Positions 21,787-33,089 of a DNA stretch of 64,000 nt are shown piece by piece. Each line of letters starts with the position of its first letter. Position 1 is the first letter of the stretch. A model generated the notes under the pieces. It worked only from the letters and a program-made list of their open reading frames with translations, did not search any database and had not been told where the DNA came from. Location of the stretch: positions 37,935,874 through 37,999,873 of the forward strand of contig JAIOJX010000003.1 in NCBI GenBank assembly GCA_022376925.1, in the 5' to 3' direction. A program made the translations under genes and the position numbers. The DNA is from Tragulus kanchil. Lineage: Eukaryota > Chordata > Mammalia > Artiodactyla > Tragulidae.

Positions 21787-22838
21787 GTTGCCTTGTTGCT
21801 TTTCCCTTTTCATAATGAGTTAAATTGAATTTAGTAACCTTTATTGTATCAGATCATTATTTTAGGAACATTTTTAGAGTTCAATTAAAAGTAGAAAAAT
21901 GCAGTTTAACTATAAATCAAAAGATAAACACACATGCATTGAATATGATGGTGTCAATTGGAAAAAATGCACAATGTGAGAGTTGTGAGTTAAGTTTCAT
22001 TTGGGACAAAATTAGGACTATACTCCAGGAGAGAGTATTTCAGATAGCTCTGAGAAACTGCTCCAAAAAGATAGGGGAAGGGTCATATTATACATGACAT
22101 CAGGGACGTGGGATATGTGTGGTCAAACACCCATTTTGGCAGAGGCTTGCTGTTAGTCACAATGAGCAGATGAGACTGATAATGAGCTGAGTGTTTTTCT
22201 AGATATGAGGAGATGCAAGAATTGGACTCATAAAATCTTCTCCTGAAAACATCTATCTAAAGGTCTGTTCTGTCAGAGAACACAAAGAGCCTCATTCCTG
22301 ATCTCCGTCAAATAGGTTGGATTAAAAACTGGAAGCAGTTGCTACCATGTATCAAGTGCTTTTCATGTGTTTGGCACTAAGAAATTCAAGAAACCCTAAA
22401 GGTAGGTTTACAAAATATTGTGTCTACATTATCTCCTACTACCTCTTTGCTTGCTTTTTATATTCCACCAAAATGTTTTCAATATGTACAGGGTTTCTGT
22501 CCCCATAACTTAACCCTTGCTGTTCATTCTGCCTACAGTGTCTGCTCCTTAGACTTTCACCAGCAAATTTCTTTCATTATTCAAGACCCAGCTCACTGAC
22601 ACCTCTTCTATGAAACCTTCCCTTTCCCTTTGGAAACAAAAACAACCTCTGTCCTCCTCCTACATATTCAGAGGGCTTTGTTCTTCTCTAGATGGAGTTA
22701 CATTAGCTTCTACATTGTTAGTTGCACATATGTGTCTTTCTCCTTTTTTGGGGGGATATTGTTAGATATGTGAACTTATTCTAATTATTCTCATTTGTAA
22801 ATCATTTGTATTATAACATAATCATATGCAAAGTAAAC

Positions 22839-22864
22839 ATATATATATATATATATATATATAT
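22839..22864. repeat. (AT)n microsatellite, copy 2
   Basis: 26 bases, 13 AT units; five units shorter than the copy at 21747. Confidence 0.95.
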
Positions 22865-23469
22865 TAAAGTTGCCTTGTTGCTTTTCCCTTTTCATAATGA
22901 GTTAAATTGAATTTAGTAACCTTTATTGTATCAGATCATTATTTTAGGAACATTTTTAGAGTTCAATTAAAAGTAGAAAAATGCAGTTTAACTATAAATC
23001 AAAAGATAAACACACATGCATTGAATATGATGGTGTCAATTGGAAAAAATGCACAATGTGAGAGTTGTGAGTTAAGTTTCATTTGGGACAAAATTAGGAC
23101 TATACTCCAGGAGAGAGTATTTCAGATAGCTCTGAGAAACTGCTCCAAAAAGATAGGGGAAGGGTCATATTATACATGACATCAGGGACGTGGGATATGT
23201 GTGGTCAAACACCCATTTTGGCAGAGGCTTGCTGTTAGTCACAATGAGCAGATGAGACTGATAATGAGCTGAGTGTTTTTCTAGATATGAGGAGATGCAA
23301 GAATTGGACTCATAAAATCTTCTCCTGAAAACATCTATCTAAAGGTCTGTTCTGTCAGAGAACACAAAGAGCCTCATTCCTGATCTCCATCCTGAACTCT
23401 TTCCACTGGGTGTTGAAGGGCAGCCACTGCAGCAGCTCATGACTTCATCCTTATAGTGGCAGACTGCAT

Positions 23470-23656
23470 ACTCTGTTGTGCTCAGTTGCTCAGTTATGTC
23501 CGATTGACTCCTTGCAACCCCGGGGTTTTTTCCAGGCAAGAACACTGGAGTGAGTTGCCATTTGCTTCAACAGGAGATGTTCCTGATCCAAGGATCTAAC
23601 CCATGTGTTCTGATGGGCAGGTGGATTCTTTACCTCTGAGCTACCTGGGAAGCCCA
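23470..23656 (-). mobile_element. Bov-tA SINE
   Basis: gtgctcagttgctcagttat through gagctacctgggaagcccaa is the reverse complement of Bov-tA, including the tRNA-like head at the right end. Confidence 0.9.
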
Positions 23657-24440
23657 AATAGGTAAATAGCGAATGCCCATTTGGAGTTGGTAATGATATT
23701 ATTAATAAATATATAATATAGCTATTAATAAGGTTAAGGGTAAGATCACGAATAAGGATAATTATAGCTAAGGATAGTTTTTCTCCAGGAGTATCATAAT
23801 TGATACCATGCAGGGCCCTGTGTCTTCCATTTCTTTAATTAGATTCATCCTCCATGACCTTCCCTAAGTTCCAATGGGCAAATTCAAGCAACTGTTAATC
23901 AGGAAAGGGAGGGATTGTAAGGCCAAGGAGAAACAACCAATCAAGAGTAGCCTTGGGGCAAGGTCCTGTTTCCTCATCAGTGGGCACATGCAACAATATC
24001 TCTGAGCTATTTGGAGATACTGAAACCCCTTTCCCTTATGAGAAGTTGTGGGATGCAGTAGTCTAGACTTCGGACTGTGAGACGAGTTAAGTTCCATTGC
24101 ATACACAACCCAGTGTGTGGTACTCTGGGATGGCAGACCTAGCAAATCAGTACACCCCTTTTTGGTGTTACTGGTCTCATAACCTACTCCCCACTGCCTA
24201 CCCTGCTCCCCAGTCAGAAACTACAGAGAGTCCTGGAAAAGGTAACCTATCTGGTGCTTTCAGTACCTCTGTTAAAAGGCGGGTTCTGTAGGCAGGGAAA
24301 ACAGTTCTGGAAGAACTGTGGAGTCGATACCAACAGTATCTGCCACAGCTAGTTTTTCACGTCATGTATACCTATCTGACATTCAGGTGTTTGTTAAAGA
24401 AACATGAATTATCCTGAGATTGCCTCCCTTTGCCTGACAA
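23657..24440. other. Unclassified stretch
   Basis: Single-copy sequence without a recognised gene or repeat. The 93-codon minus-strand frame at 23864-24145 shows no family signature. Confidence 0.5.
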
Positions 24441-24449
24441 AACATAAAG

Positions 24450-24616
24450 CCATGGACTGTAGCTCACCAGGCTTTTCTGTCCATGGAATTGTCTAGGCAA
24501 GAATACTGGAGTAGGTTGCTGTTCTCTTCTCTGGGGGATCTTCCTGACCCTGGAATCAAACCAGAGTCTCCTGCACTGCAGGCAGATTCTTTACCAGCTG
24601 AGCTACCAGGGCTTCA
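24450..24616 (-). mobile_element. Bov-tA SINE
   Basis: ccatggactgtagctcacca through ctgagctaccagggctt is the reverse complement of Bov-tA. Its tRNA-like head end is repeated at 25703-25745 by duplication 11. Confidence 0.9.
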
Positions 24617-25229
24617 CCCAGAATGCCCTCTCTGAGATTTAATTTAGCACTAGTGTATAGAGAAGCTGAGCTTTCAGCATCACAATGCCTTCGGAAACCC
24701 CCGTGATTGTTTATGTAAGTTTTCAAATTGGGAAGAGGTACTTTGATAAGAGAGGGACCCAGGAGCTATAAGTAACTCAGCTGAATTGACTAGTACAACG
24801 TGAGAGACCTGATGGGGCTGGGTTCCAGAGCCAGAACCTCCTCTGGAAAGTTTTCCCCTCAGAGAACCGCATGGCTAACCCCAGAGCCTTGACAATCACA
24901 GTAACAAGTTAGTGCTTCTATACCATTTACAGGCCATAACTAATTCTCCACAGAGGGTTTCTGATGCAGCCATTCCAACAGATGTGCAAAGCTCTCTGCA
25001 AACAATTTTAGCAGTCATGTGTAATCACAATACATTATGTAACAGATGTGCCCACGGAGTTCACTTTGAGGAAAGAGCAAGGATTTATTGAATTTTCTAT
25101 TATAGAATAGCCTGTGACTAACTGAAAGAGAGATGCCTACAAAGCTACCCAGAGTTTCTTCAAGAGGAGATTCCCTCACTGTATTTTTTCTAGACTTCCA
25201 GATAAATATATGTCTGTTTTAACATTTTT

Positions 25230-25504
25230 TTCTTTTTGGGGGGGAAGGGGGGCGGATTGGGCAGGGGGGGGGGTGGGCAGGCCACTTATATTGGTCTTTC
25301 ATTTATCTATTTTCATCCATCTTTGTTCTTTGGCCCGTGTGGGCCTCCCATTGTGGTGGCCTCTGTTGTTGCAGTGCACCGGCTCTGGGCGCATGGCACT
25401 CCAGCCGCTCCATGGCACATGGGATCTTCCCAGACCAGGGATCGAACCGGCACCCCTGCACTCCAAGGAGGTGTCCTTACCCACTGGACCACCAGGGAAG
25501 CCCC
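25230..25504 (-). mobile_element. Young CHR-variant SINE (locus B)
   Basis: Minus-strand copy of the family at 6032, with a G-run tail on the plus strand (25237-25280). Flanked by 13-bp target-site duplications ttttaacattttt (25217-25229 and 25507-25519). Open frames at 25210-25538 are SINE translations. Confidence 0.85.
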
Positions 25505-25506
25505 TT

Positions 25507-25635
25507 TTTTAACATTTTTGATTGATTTTTATCTTTGATTGAAGTTTAGTTCATTTACAATGTTGTGTTAGTTTCAGGTTTATAGCAAAGATACATATCT
25601 AATTTGTTTTCCAATCTGTCCCCTTACGGGCTATA
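25507..25635 (-). mobile_element. L1 3'UTR fragment, antisense
   Basis: gattgaagtttagttcattt, acaatgttgtgttagtttca and tttatagcaaagatacatat match the reverse complement of the 3' region of artiodactyl L1. Short, with no frame. Confidence 0.65.
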
Positions 25636-26357
25636 GCTTTTCAAAAAAATTTTTTTTTTGGCTGGACAATGATTCAACTGAGCCTGAATCAAACCGGGTT
25701 TCCACTGCAGGCAGATTCTTTACCAGCTGAGCTACCAGGGCTTCACCCAGAATGCCCTCTCTGAGATTTAATTTAGCACTAGTGTATAGAGAAGCTGAGC
25801 TTTCAGCATCACAATGCCTTGGAAACCCCCGTGATTGTTTATGTAAGTTTTCAAATTGGGAAGAGGTACTTTGATAAGAGAGGGACCCAGGAGCTATAAG
25901 TAACTCAGCTGAATTGACTAGTACAACGTGAGAGACCTGATGGGGCTGGGTTCCAGAGCCAGAACCTCCTCTGGAAAGTTTTCCCCTCAGAGAACCGCAT
26001 GGCTAACCCCAGAGCCTTGACAATCACAGTAACAAGTTAGTGCTTCTATACCATTTACAGGCCATAACTAATTCTCCACAGAGGGTTTCTGATGCAGCCA
26101 TTCCAACAGATGTGCAAAGCTCTCTGCAAACAATTTTAGCAGTCATGTGTAATCACAATACATTATGTAACAGATGTGCCCACGGAGTTCACTTTGAGGA
26201 AAGAGCAAGGATTTATTGAATTTTCTATTATAGAATAGCCTGTGACTAACTGAAAGAGAGATGCCTACAAAGCTACCCAGAGTTTCTTCAAGAGGAGATT
26301 CCCTCACTGTATTTTTTCTAGACTTCCAGATAAATATATGTCTGTTTTAACATTTTT

Positions 26358-26632
26358 TTCTTTTTGGGGGGAAAGGGGGGCGCATTGGGCAGGGAGGGGG
26401 GTGGGCAGGCCACTTATATTGGTCTTTCATTTATCTATTTTCATCCATCTTTGTTCTTTGGCCCGTGTGGGCCTCCCATTGTGGTGGCCTCTGTTGTTGC
26501 AGTGCACCGGCTCTGGGCGCATGGCACTCCAGCCGCTCCATGGCACATGGGATCTTCCCAGACCAGGGATCGAACCGGCACCCCTGCACTCCAAGGAGGT
26601 GTCCTTACCCACTGGACCACCAGGGAAGCCCC
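26358..26632 (-). mobile_element. Young CHR-variant SINE (locus B, duplicate copy)
   Basis: Copy of 25230-25504 with the same flanks. It differs in the G-run tail and at a few adjacent bases (gggcgcattgggcaggga against gggcggattgggcagggg). Confidence 0.85.
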
Positions 26633-26763
26633 TTTTTTAACATTTTTGATTGATTTTTATCTTTGATTGAAGTTTAGTTCATTTACAATGTTGTGTTAGT
26701 TTCAGGTTTATAGCAAAGATACATATCTAATTTGTTTTCCAATCTGTCCCCTTACGGGCTATA
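26633..26763 (-). mobile_element. L1 3'UTR fragment, antisense (duplicate copy)
   Basis: Copy of 25507-25635 from duplication 11. Confidence 0.65.
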
Positions 26764-26769
26764 GCTTTT

Positions 26770-28025
26770 TCTTTGGTGAAAAAAAAATAATGAAAACGTT
26801 TGCTTATGGTTTTCTTCTTGGCTGTGGCAGCCAATGATTCCTGGAAGCTTGCAGCCTACCAGGCTGTAGCTCTCAGAACGTTCATTTTCTATTACCACTC
26901 CCTACCTTGGTACTAACCAGTAAGAAATCCTGTAAGGAAGCCCACATTTAAAACGAAGAACTAGAAAGAAAACTCACTATTCCCTATTCTCAAATATGAA
27001 AATAAAACCACTGGTACGATGCTAGCTGTTGATACTGGCTTTTAAGAAGCCCAGCGCTGAAAGTGAACTCTTAATGAGCAGGTCAGAAAAGGTTTACTTG
27101 AAATAAAGAGGTTTTGGCGAGTTGTTCTTTTTATCTCCTTTTTTTCCCTCCAGGCCGAGGATAGCACTTCATAAGCATCATGCTCATAAATCTTCACAAC
27201 ACCTCATTTGATGAAAGAAACCAATATTCTCCCTGACTTTATAGAGAAAGATGGAACCAAAGCATTTCTCTTCCACAAGGAAAACTCTCTTGACCACACT
27301 GTGGCTCCAGAGGGAACTGCTATGCTTCTGGATCTCTGAAAACACAGAGAACTTTATATTTTCTTCTCGGGAGAAAAACCCCTGAGGTAGAGACAGATGT
27401 GGCATTTACCCTCAGTCTGACAGCATGCTGTTGAGAGAATGCTATATAGGCAGTTTTAGAGAGAGGATTGTGGTTAAAAAAAAAAAAAAAGTAGTTTAGG
27501 AGAATCCAATGAGAAGTTATGAGGAGAAACCTGAGGATCCAGGGGAGACAATCCAGGGCATGATTTTTCTCTGTGTTTTTCACTTGTGAAATAGAGAATG
27601 AAGAACCAGGAAAGGATTGAGGGTCTTTGCAGGAGGACCCCTGGGCTTGCGTGTGACTCTGAGGGATGGTGAGCTGCCACTCTGATCAAGGGTGACAAGG
27701 GCTCTGGGGTCACAACTAGCCTCAACAGGAAGAGCAAAGCCACCATCAGAAAAGGAGAGTGAACAGACAGAACAGAACATTTAACTGCAGGAGTAAGACA
27801 TGCAGAAGGAAGCAGAAAGTCACTTGGGGCAGGAAGAATGGTGTAGGGGCATTAGAAAGCTGAGTTTTCTGGAAACAGTGATAAGGGCAACCTGGTAAAA
27901 GACTAAGTGATGGCGGAAGGGCATGTGGTGATGAGACTAAAAAGACAGATTGGGACCAAAGTATACCAATATCATAGCAGTAGCTAGGATTTTCCAAATA
28001 CTTAATGATAGTTACATCAAAATAC
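26770..28025. other. Unclassified single-copy stretch
   Basis: No duplication, gene or mobile element recognised. An A15 run lies near 27476-27490. Overlapping minus-strand frames of 66-93 codons between 27184 and 28027 change frame freely and look like chance frames. Confidence 0.5.
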
Positions 28026-28029
28026 ACGC

Positions 28030-28200
28030 ATCACCTCACTTTGTCAGCATCCATATATGTTTGCTATTATTACTATCCCCTTTTCACAGATGAGAAGCTG
28101 AAGCACAGAGAGTTAAAGTCCCTTGCCCACAGACACTCTTTTAGGAAGGGGTGGGGTCTGGATTCAGCCTAAGGCCAGTTGACTCCAGAGCCCTATCTGT
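28030..28200 (-). mobile_element. MIR SINE
   Basis: ctattattactatcccctt, cacagatgagaagctgaagc, agtcccttgcccacagacac and ttgactccagagccct follow the reverse complement of MIR over nearly its full length. Confidence 0.8.
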
Positions 28201-28289
28201 TAGATTCCAGCTTCAAAGAAGTGCAGTGTGGAAGAAAGACCATAGATGAGAAGACAGACTCCTAGCTCAGGGGATCAGCTTTTCTATAG

Positions 28290-28632
28290 CATATGGGAAC
28301 ATTTTCAGTCCTCAGTTCCACTGGCTATGAAGTTCTGATTCATCTGCCATATTCATCAGACATTGCACCTTCAAATTTTCACGTATTACAATCTTCACAA
28401 CATTTTCCTAGTGGAAAAAATTCAATTCCCTGGAAGACTGTAAAAGGCACCTGGAACAGTGCCTTTAAAAAAGATAAAAAGTTTTGAATTATGAAGTTGC
28501 CAGGAAAAAAAATGGCAGAAAGTAGTGGAACAGAACATTGAATACATTGTTCAATAAAATTCTCGGTGAAAATGAAACACGGGTCTTTTATTTTTACTGA
28601 AAAACAGAAGAAACACTTTGGCCAACCCAATA
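28290..28632 (+). mobile_element. Mariner DNA transposon remnant, 3' end
   Basis: The plus-strand frame 28293-28487 reads through a decayed mariner transposase C-terminus: the YSSDIAPSNFH stretch corresponds to the family's YSPDLAPSDYH signature, and FKKDKKF to the end region. Frameshifts and stops follow. The element ends at a terminal-repeat-like ttggccaacccaata (28618-28632), as in ruminant mariners. The 5' half and 5' terminal repeat are absent, so it cannot move. Confidence 0.75.
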
Positions 28633-28654
28633 GAAAGCAGCTATGGCTCTTTCT

Positions 28655-28868
28655 GAGCCTCCCAGTTGGTTCAGTGGTAAAGATGCACCTTCCAAGCAGG
28701 AGATGATGGTTCAGTCCCCAGGTTGGGAAGATTCCCTGGAGGAGGAAATAGCAACCTAATCCAAGATTCTTGCCTGGGGAATCCCATGGACAGAGGAGAC
28801 TGATGGGCTACAGTCCATGGGGTCACAATGAATCGGACACAACTGAGGGACTGAGCATGGCACAGCAA
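28655..28868 (+). mobile_element. Bov-tA SINE
   Basis: cctcccagttggttcagtgg, a diverged B-box (ggttcagtccccaggttggg), attcttgcctggggaatccc, ggctacagtccatggggtca and the end gactgagcatggcacagcaa. Confidence 0.9.
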
Positions 28869-28869
28869 G

Positions 28870-30080
28870 GTTCTTTGCATTTCAGGTTATATAATTCCTA
28901 TATCAAAACTCTCATTTGCTTTTGGCTTCAAAATAAAGAAATGCTTTTCTTCCATACATATATTATTATGGCATGAGCTCTAAGTGGCGAATAAGGAGCA
29001 TCTGCCTTTCCTGCGTTTCTGTGTAGTGGTGCCTCAGGCTGCAGTGCTCTTAGGTGGGCACAGCTCTGCTGACCCCAGTGCGGCTCTGTCTCCCACAATG
29101 GACAGCTTCCAAGCCTCACCATCACCTAAGGGAGGGATCCCTGCTCCCCCAACTCCCTGGACCCTAGCCTGCATCAGTCTGTGGCTTTTAAAGACACTTT
29201 ACTGACCATTTGAAGCTCCCAAGAGTGTAACGTGGAGAGCAGCCATCATGGAAGACAGAGCCCAAACCCAGTTCCTCAGCACTTTCTAGACCTTCAGGGC
29301 AGACACTCTCGACATGTACTAGAGGGGAAACTGCATGAGGGTTTCCTCTTACCCATGTTCCTGGGAATATCTTTTCTTGGGCATTCTAAAGTGTAATATT
29401 TTATTACTTTACTCAACATATCATATTTGGAGGGAAGATTCAGGTCAGACCATCCCTGACCATGGCTTCAAGTTCAGCCTCTTGCTACAAACACTGTTTA
29501 TTGTGGTTCGTGGCGAAGCAGCTTTCTCTTTCACTTCACTTCCAATTTTACTGCCTTAAATGCCAATACCTTCCACATGGATAAAGTTATTCAAAACCTA
29601 TTGAAATGCTTTAACATTATATTTGGCGATATTTTTCTTCCCCCCACCCCTTACTTTTGCAAACATTCCTAGTTTAGGATAATCAGGAAAAAAATAAAAA
29701 GAGAAAGAGAAATACAAGTGGCCTCTCCAAGTCAATCGATCATGGTAACTCCAACTCTTTTCTCAAATCATTTTCTCTTTCTTGCAAATCATTCTGTGGC
29801 AGTGACATCTGGACCTTTCTGAACAGTGTCCATAATAAAGCTGGGTTGAGACATTGTCTTACTGGACCCTAACTGAATCCATCTGGTCAACATAAATGGA
29901 TCAGCCAATGACTACGAGTTGGGAATATGATTTTTATGTTGCTGCTTTGGGCATAGTTTGAAATAAATGATTCATGAATTGTGAAAAGGAATATGTAAGT
30001 TAAACAGGGCTATTCTTTGACCGTGGGCTGAGAACAGAAGTTTGTGGACATTTTCGCAGTTTTAGTGCCAGACTAGTGAA
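28870..30080. other. Unclassified single-copy stretch
   Basis: A slightly GC-richer part (28980-29200) has overlapping short frames on both strands but no family signature. The rest is AT-rich with no recognised repeat. Confidence 0.5.
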
Positions 30081-30081
30081 A

Positions 30082-30300
30082 GGGTTTCCCTTGTCACTCA
30101 ACTGGTAAAGAATCTGCCTGCAATGCAGGAGATCTGGGTTGGATTCCTGCGTTGGGATGATCCTCTAGAGAAGGAAATGGAAACCCACTCCAGTATTCTT
30201 GCCTGGAGGATCCCATGGACAGAGGAGCCTGGCGGGCTACAGTCCATGGTGTCGCAAAGAATCAGATACAACTGAAGTGCATTAGCACACAGCACAGTGA
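30082..30300 (+). mobile_element. Bov-tA SINE
   Basis: gggtttcccttgtcactcaa, gtaaagaatctgcctgcaat, ccagtattcttgcctggagg and cagtccatggtgtcgcaaag, ending in a gcacacagcacagtg tail. Confidence 0.92.
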
Positions 30301-30375
30301 GAAAAAGAAAACAATTCTTGTACTAGCTTGGTGAACTTTTCTCTGCTTCAAATGAGAAAAACCATCTATAGGGTT

Positions 30376-30465
30376 GATCCCACATGCTGCAACTAAAGAT
30401 TCCACACATCACACTGAAAATCCCGCATACTGCAACTAAAAAAATAAAACAAACAAACAAACAAA
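30376..30465 (+). mobile_element. CHR-type SINE 3' fragment with (AAAC)n tail
   Basis: gatcccacatgctgcaacta and cccgcatactgcaactaaaa match the 3' part of CHR SINEs, followed by AAAC repeats. The tRNA-like head is missing. Confidence 0.6.
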
Positions 30466-31208
30466 CGAAAAAGAGTCTTCGTTCCTGCCACCACGGAGTC
30501 AGACGTATAACTTTCCTAGGAATCAATTCATATAATTTGGTGCCTATCAGAGAAAGCCATGATCCTATGTTCAGATTCAAAATTTGACTCTACAATTCTC
30601 AAGAGACAATTTAAATTTATTTTTTAAATCTTAAATTCTGAGTACACATATAAGAATCAAGAAAAAGAGAAAGCCATAGTGACACAGAAGTCATTCTGTT
30701 AGATGGACTGGCTTTTAAAGCACACGTACAAAGGATCAGAAGAAAAGTCTGCACCCAAGAACAAATACACAGGAGTATTCAGATACTCTGGGCTCTGTTT
30801 GAGGAATGTTAAGCCCCAGAATCAACTAAAACTTGAAAAGAATGGCAGAGAGTTAAAAGCACTTTATTTTAACTATATTTTGGGCAAGAAGAATAAAAAA
30901 GGTATAGCTGCAGTTTTTCCAACAGACGGTCCAATACTATTAGATGAAAAAGAAGACAAAATAAGTCTACTTTTCTCTAAGAAAATCTTCAAACTAGAAA
31001 TAATAAACCAATAAAAGATGGATAAATGCAGCCAATGACTACGAGTTGGGAATATGATTTTTATGTTGCTGCTTTGGGCATAGTTTGAAATAAATGATTC
31101 ATGAATTGTGAAAAGGAATATGTAAGTTAAACAGGGCTATTCTTTGACCGTGGGCTGAGAACAGAAGTTTGTGGACATTTTCGCAGTTTTAGTGCCAGAC
31201 TAGTGAAA

Positions 31209-31428
31209 GGGTTTCCCTTGTCACTCAACTGGTAAAGAATCTGCCTGCAATGCAGGAGATCTGGGTTGGATTCCTGCGTTGGGATGATCCTCTAGAGAAG
31301 GAAATGGAAACCCACTCCAGTATTCTTGCCTGGAGGATCCCATGGACAGAGGAGCCTGGCGGGCTACAGTCCATGGTGTCGCAAAGAATCAGATACAACT
31401 GAAGTGCATTAGCACACAGCACAGTGAG
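31209..31428 (+). mobile_element. Bov-tA SINE (duplicate copy)
   Basis: Copy of 30082-30300 from duplication 12. Confidence 0.92.
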
Positions 31429-31502
31429 AAAAAGAAAACAATTCTTGTACTAGCTTGGTGAACTTTTCTCTGCTTCAAATGAGAAAAACCATCTATAGGG
31501 TT

Positions 31503-31592
31503 GATCCCACATGCTGCAACTAAAGATTCCACACATCACACTGAAAATCCCGCATACTGCAACTAAAAAAATAAAACAAACAAACAAACAAA
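31503..31592 (+). mobile_element. CHR-type SINE 3' fragment (duplicate copy)
   Basis: Copy of 30376-30465 from duplication 12. Confidence 0.6.
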
Positions 31593-32430
31593 CGAAAAAG
31601 AGTCTTCGTTCCTGCCACCACGGAGTCAGACGTATAACTTTCCTAGGAATCAATTCATATAATTTGGTGCCTATCAGAGAAAGCCATGATCCTATGTTCA
31701 GATTCAAAATTTGACTCTACAATTCTCAAGAGACAATTTAAATTTATTTTTTAAATCTTAAATTCTGAGTACACATATAAGAATCAAGAAAAAGAGAAAG
31801 CCATAGTGACACAGAAGTCATTCTGTTAGATGGACTGGCTTTTAAAGCACACGTACAAAGGATCAGAAGAAAAGTCTGCACCCAAGAACAAATACACAGG
31901 AGTATTCAGATACTCTGGGCTCTGTTTGAGGAATGTTAAGCCCCAGAATCAACTAAAACTTGAAAAGAATGGCAGAGAGTTAAAAGCACTTTATTTTAAC
32001 TATATTTTGGGCAAGAAGAATAAAAAAGGTATAGCTGCAGTTTTTCCAACAGACGGTCCAATACTATTAGATGAAAAAGAAGACAAAATAAGTCTACTTT
32101 TCTCTAAGAGAAAAATCTTCAAACTAGAAATAATAAACCAGATAAGACAGAGTGGAGCCCAGAGCCAGTTAAATGGCAAGACTAGGTATTTTATATGAGT
32201 TTTTGTCAATAGGCCCCTTATACTTCAAACTTACTGGCAATATTAAAGTAATTGTGTTACGCATAAAAATATGAGCAAGTGTTATCCCTATTTTGAAAAA
32301 GATAAGAAAATTTAAGGGGGAAAAAGCTCATTACAACAATAAGAAAAAGTCTGGCATAAGTTTTTAGTCACAAGCCAGAAGGACTGTGGGTACTAAAAAT
32401 AATATATTGGTAATTGAGGGTGTTAATATT

Positions 32431-32603
32431 GGTGGCTTCCCTAGTCTGAGATGATAAAGAACCTTCCTGCAATGCAGGAGACCTAGGTTCATTCCTTGAA
32501 TCAGGAAGCTTCCCTGGAGTAGGGAATGGCTACCTACGCCAGCATTCTTGCCTGGAAAATTCCAAGGACAGAGGACCCTGGTGGGTTACAGTTCACAAGA
32601 TCT
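32431..32603 (+). mobile_element. Bov-tA SINE, diverged
   Basis: ggtggcttccctagtctgag, cctgcaatgcaggagaccta, cagcattcttgcctggaaaa and gtgggttacagttcacaaga. Confidence 0.85.
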
Positions 32604-32635
32604 AAATATTGATTTCAATGGAAAAGGTTATGGTA

Positions 32636-32965
32636 GGGCTTCCCTGGTGGTCCAGTGGGTAAGGACACCGCCTTCCAATGCAAAGGCCACTGGTTCCATC
32701 CCCGGCCGGGGAAGATCCCATGTGCCTCGGAGTGACTGGACTGATGTGTCCAATTACCGAGCCAGAGCTCTGGAGCGCATGTGCCCAGAGCCGGTGCTCT
32801 GCGACAACAGAGGCCACCACGATGGGAGGCCCACACGGGGCAAAGAACAAAGATGGATGAAAATGGATAAATGAAAGACCAATAGAAGTGGCCCGCCTGC
32901 TCCCCTCCCTCCCCACCCCACCCCCCACCAAAATAAATAAATAAATAAATCTTAAAAAAAAAGAA
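32636..32965 (+). mobile_element. Young CHR-variant SINE (locus C)
   Basis: Plus-strand full-length copy: gggcttccctggtggtccag head, ggttccatccccggccgggg region, gagccagagctctggagcgc, then gaccaatagaagtggcccgc, a C-rich tail (32893-32930) and (AAAT)n plus A-rich 3' end. Flanked by 14-bp target-site duplications aaaaggttatggta (32622-32635 and 32966-32979). Confidence 0.9.
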
Positions 32966-33089
32966 AAAAGGTTATGGTAAACTAACCACATATTTTATCA
33001 TAGTTATGACACTGATAAGTCAGAGAAAGAGATTAATCATTTCTGCTGGCCCAATTGTAGACCAGCTGGCTACATAGCTCCATGATTCT

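Larger units (their letters stand above)
21177..23388. repeat. Direct duplication 10 (copy 1 about 1.13 kb, copy 2 about 1.06 kb)
   Basis: Copy 1 is 21177-22306 and copy 2 is 22330-23388, with 23 bases of filler (22307-22329). Copy 2 lacks about 70 bases of the MIR present at 21235-21300, and its (AT)n is 10 bases shorter. Confidence 0.95.
24574..26769. repeat. Direct duplication 11 (about 1.07 kb x2)
   Basis: Copy 1 is 24574-25641 and copy 2 is 25703-26769. The filler at 25642-25702 is a corrupted mixture: its first half echoes 26815-26845 (beyond copy 2) and its second half echoes the Bov-tA just before copy 1 (24550-24575). Confidence 0.95.
29892..32140. repeat. Direct duplication 12 (about 1.12 kb x2)
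   Basis: Copy 1 is 29892-31010 and copy 2 is 31022-32140. At the end of copy 1 accaataaaagatgg replaces the accagataagacagagtgg found after copy 2. Copy 2 starts with a 2-3 base deletion. Confidence 0.95.
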
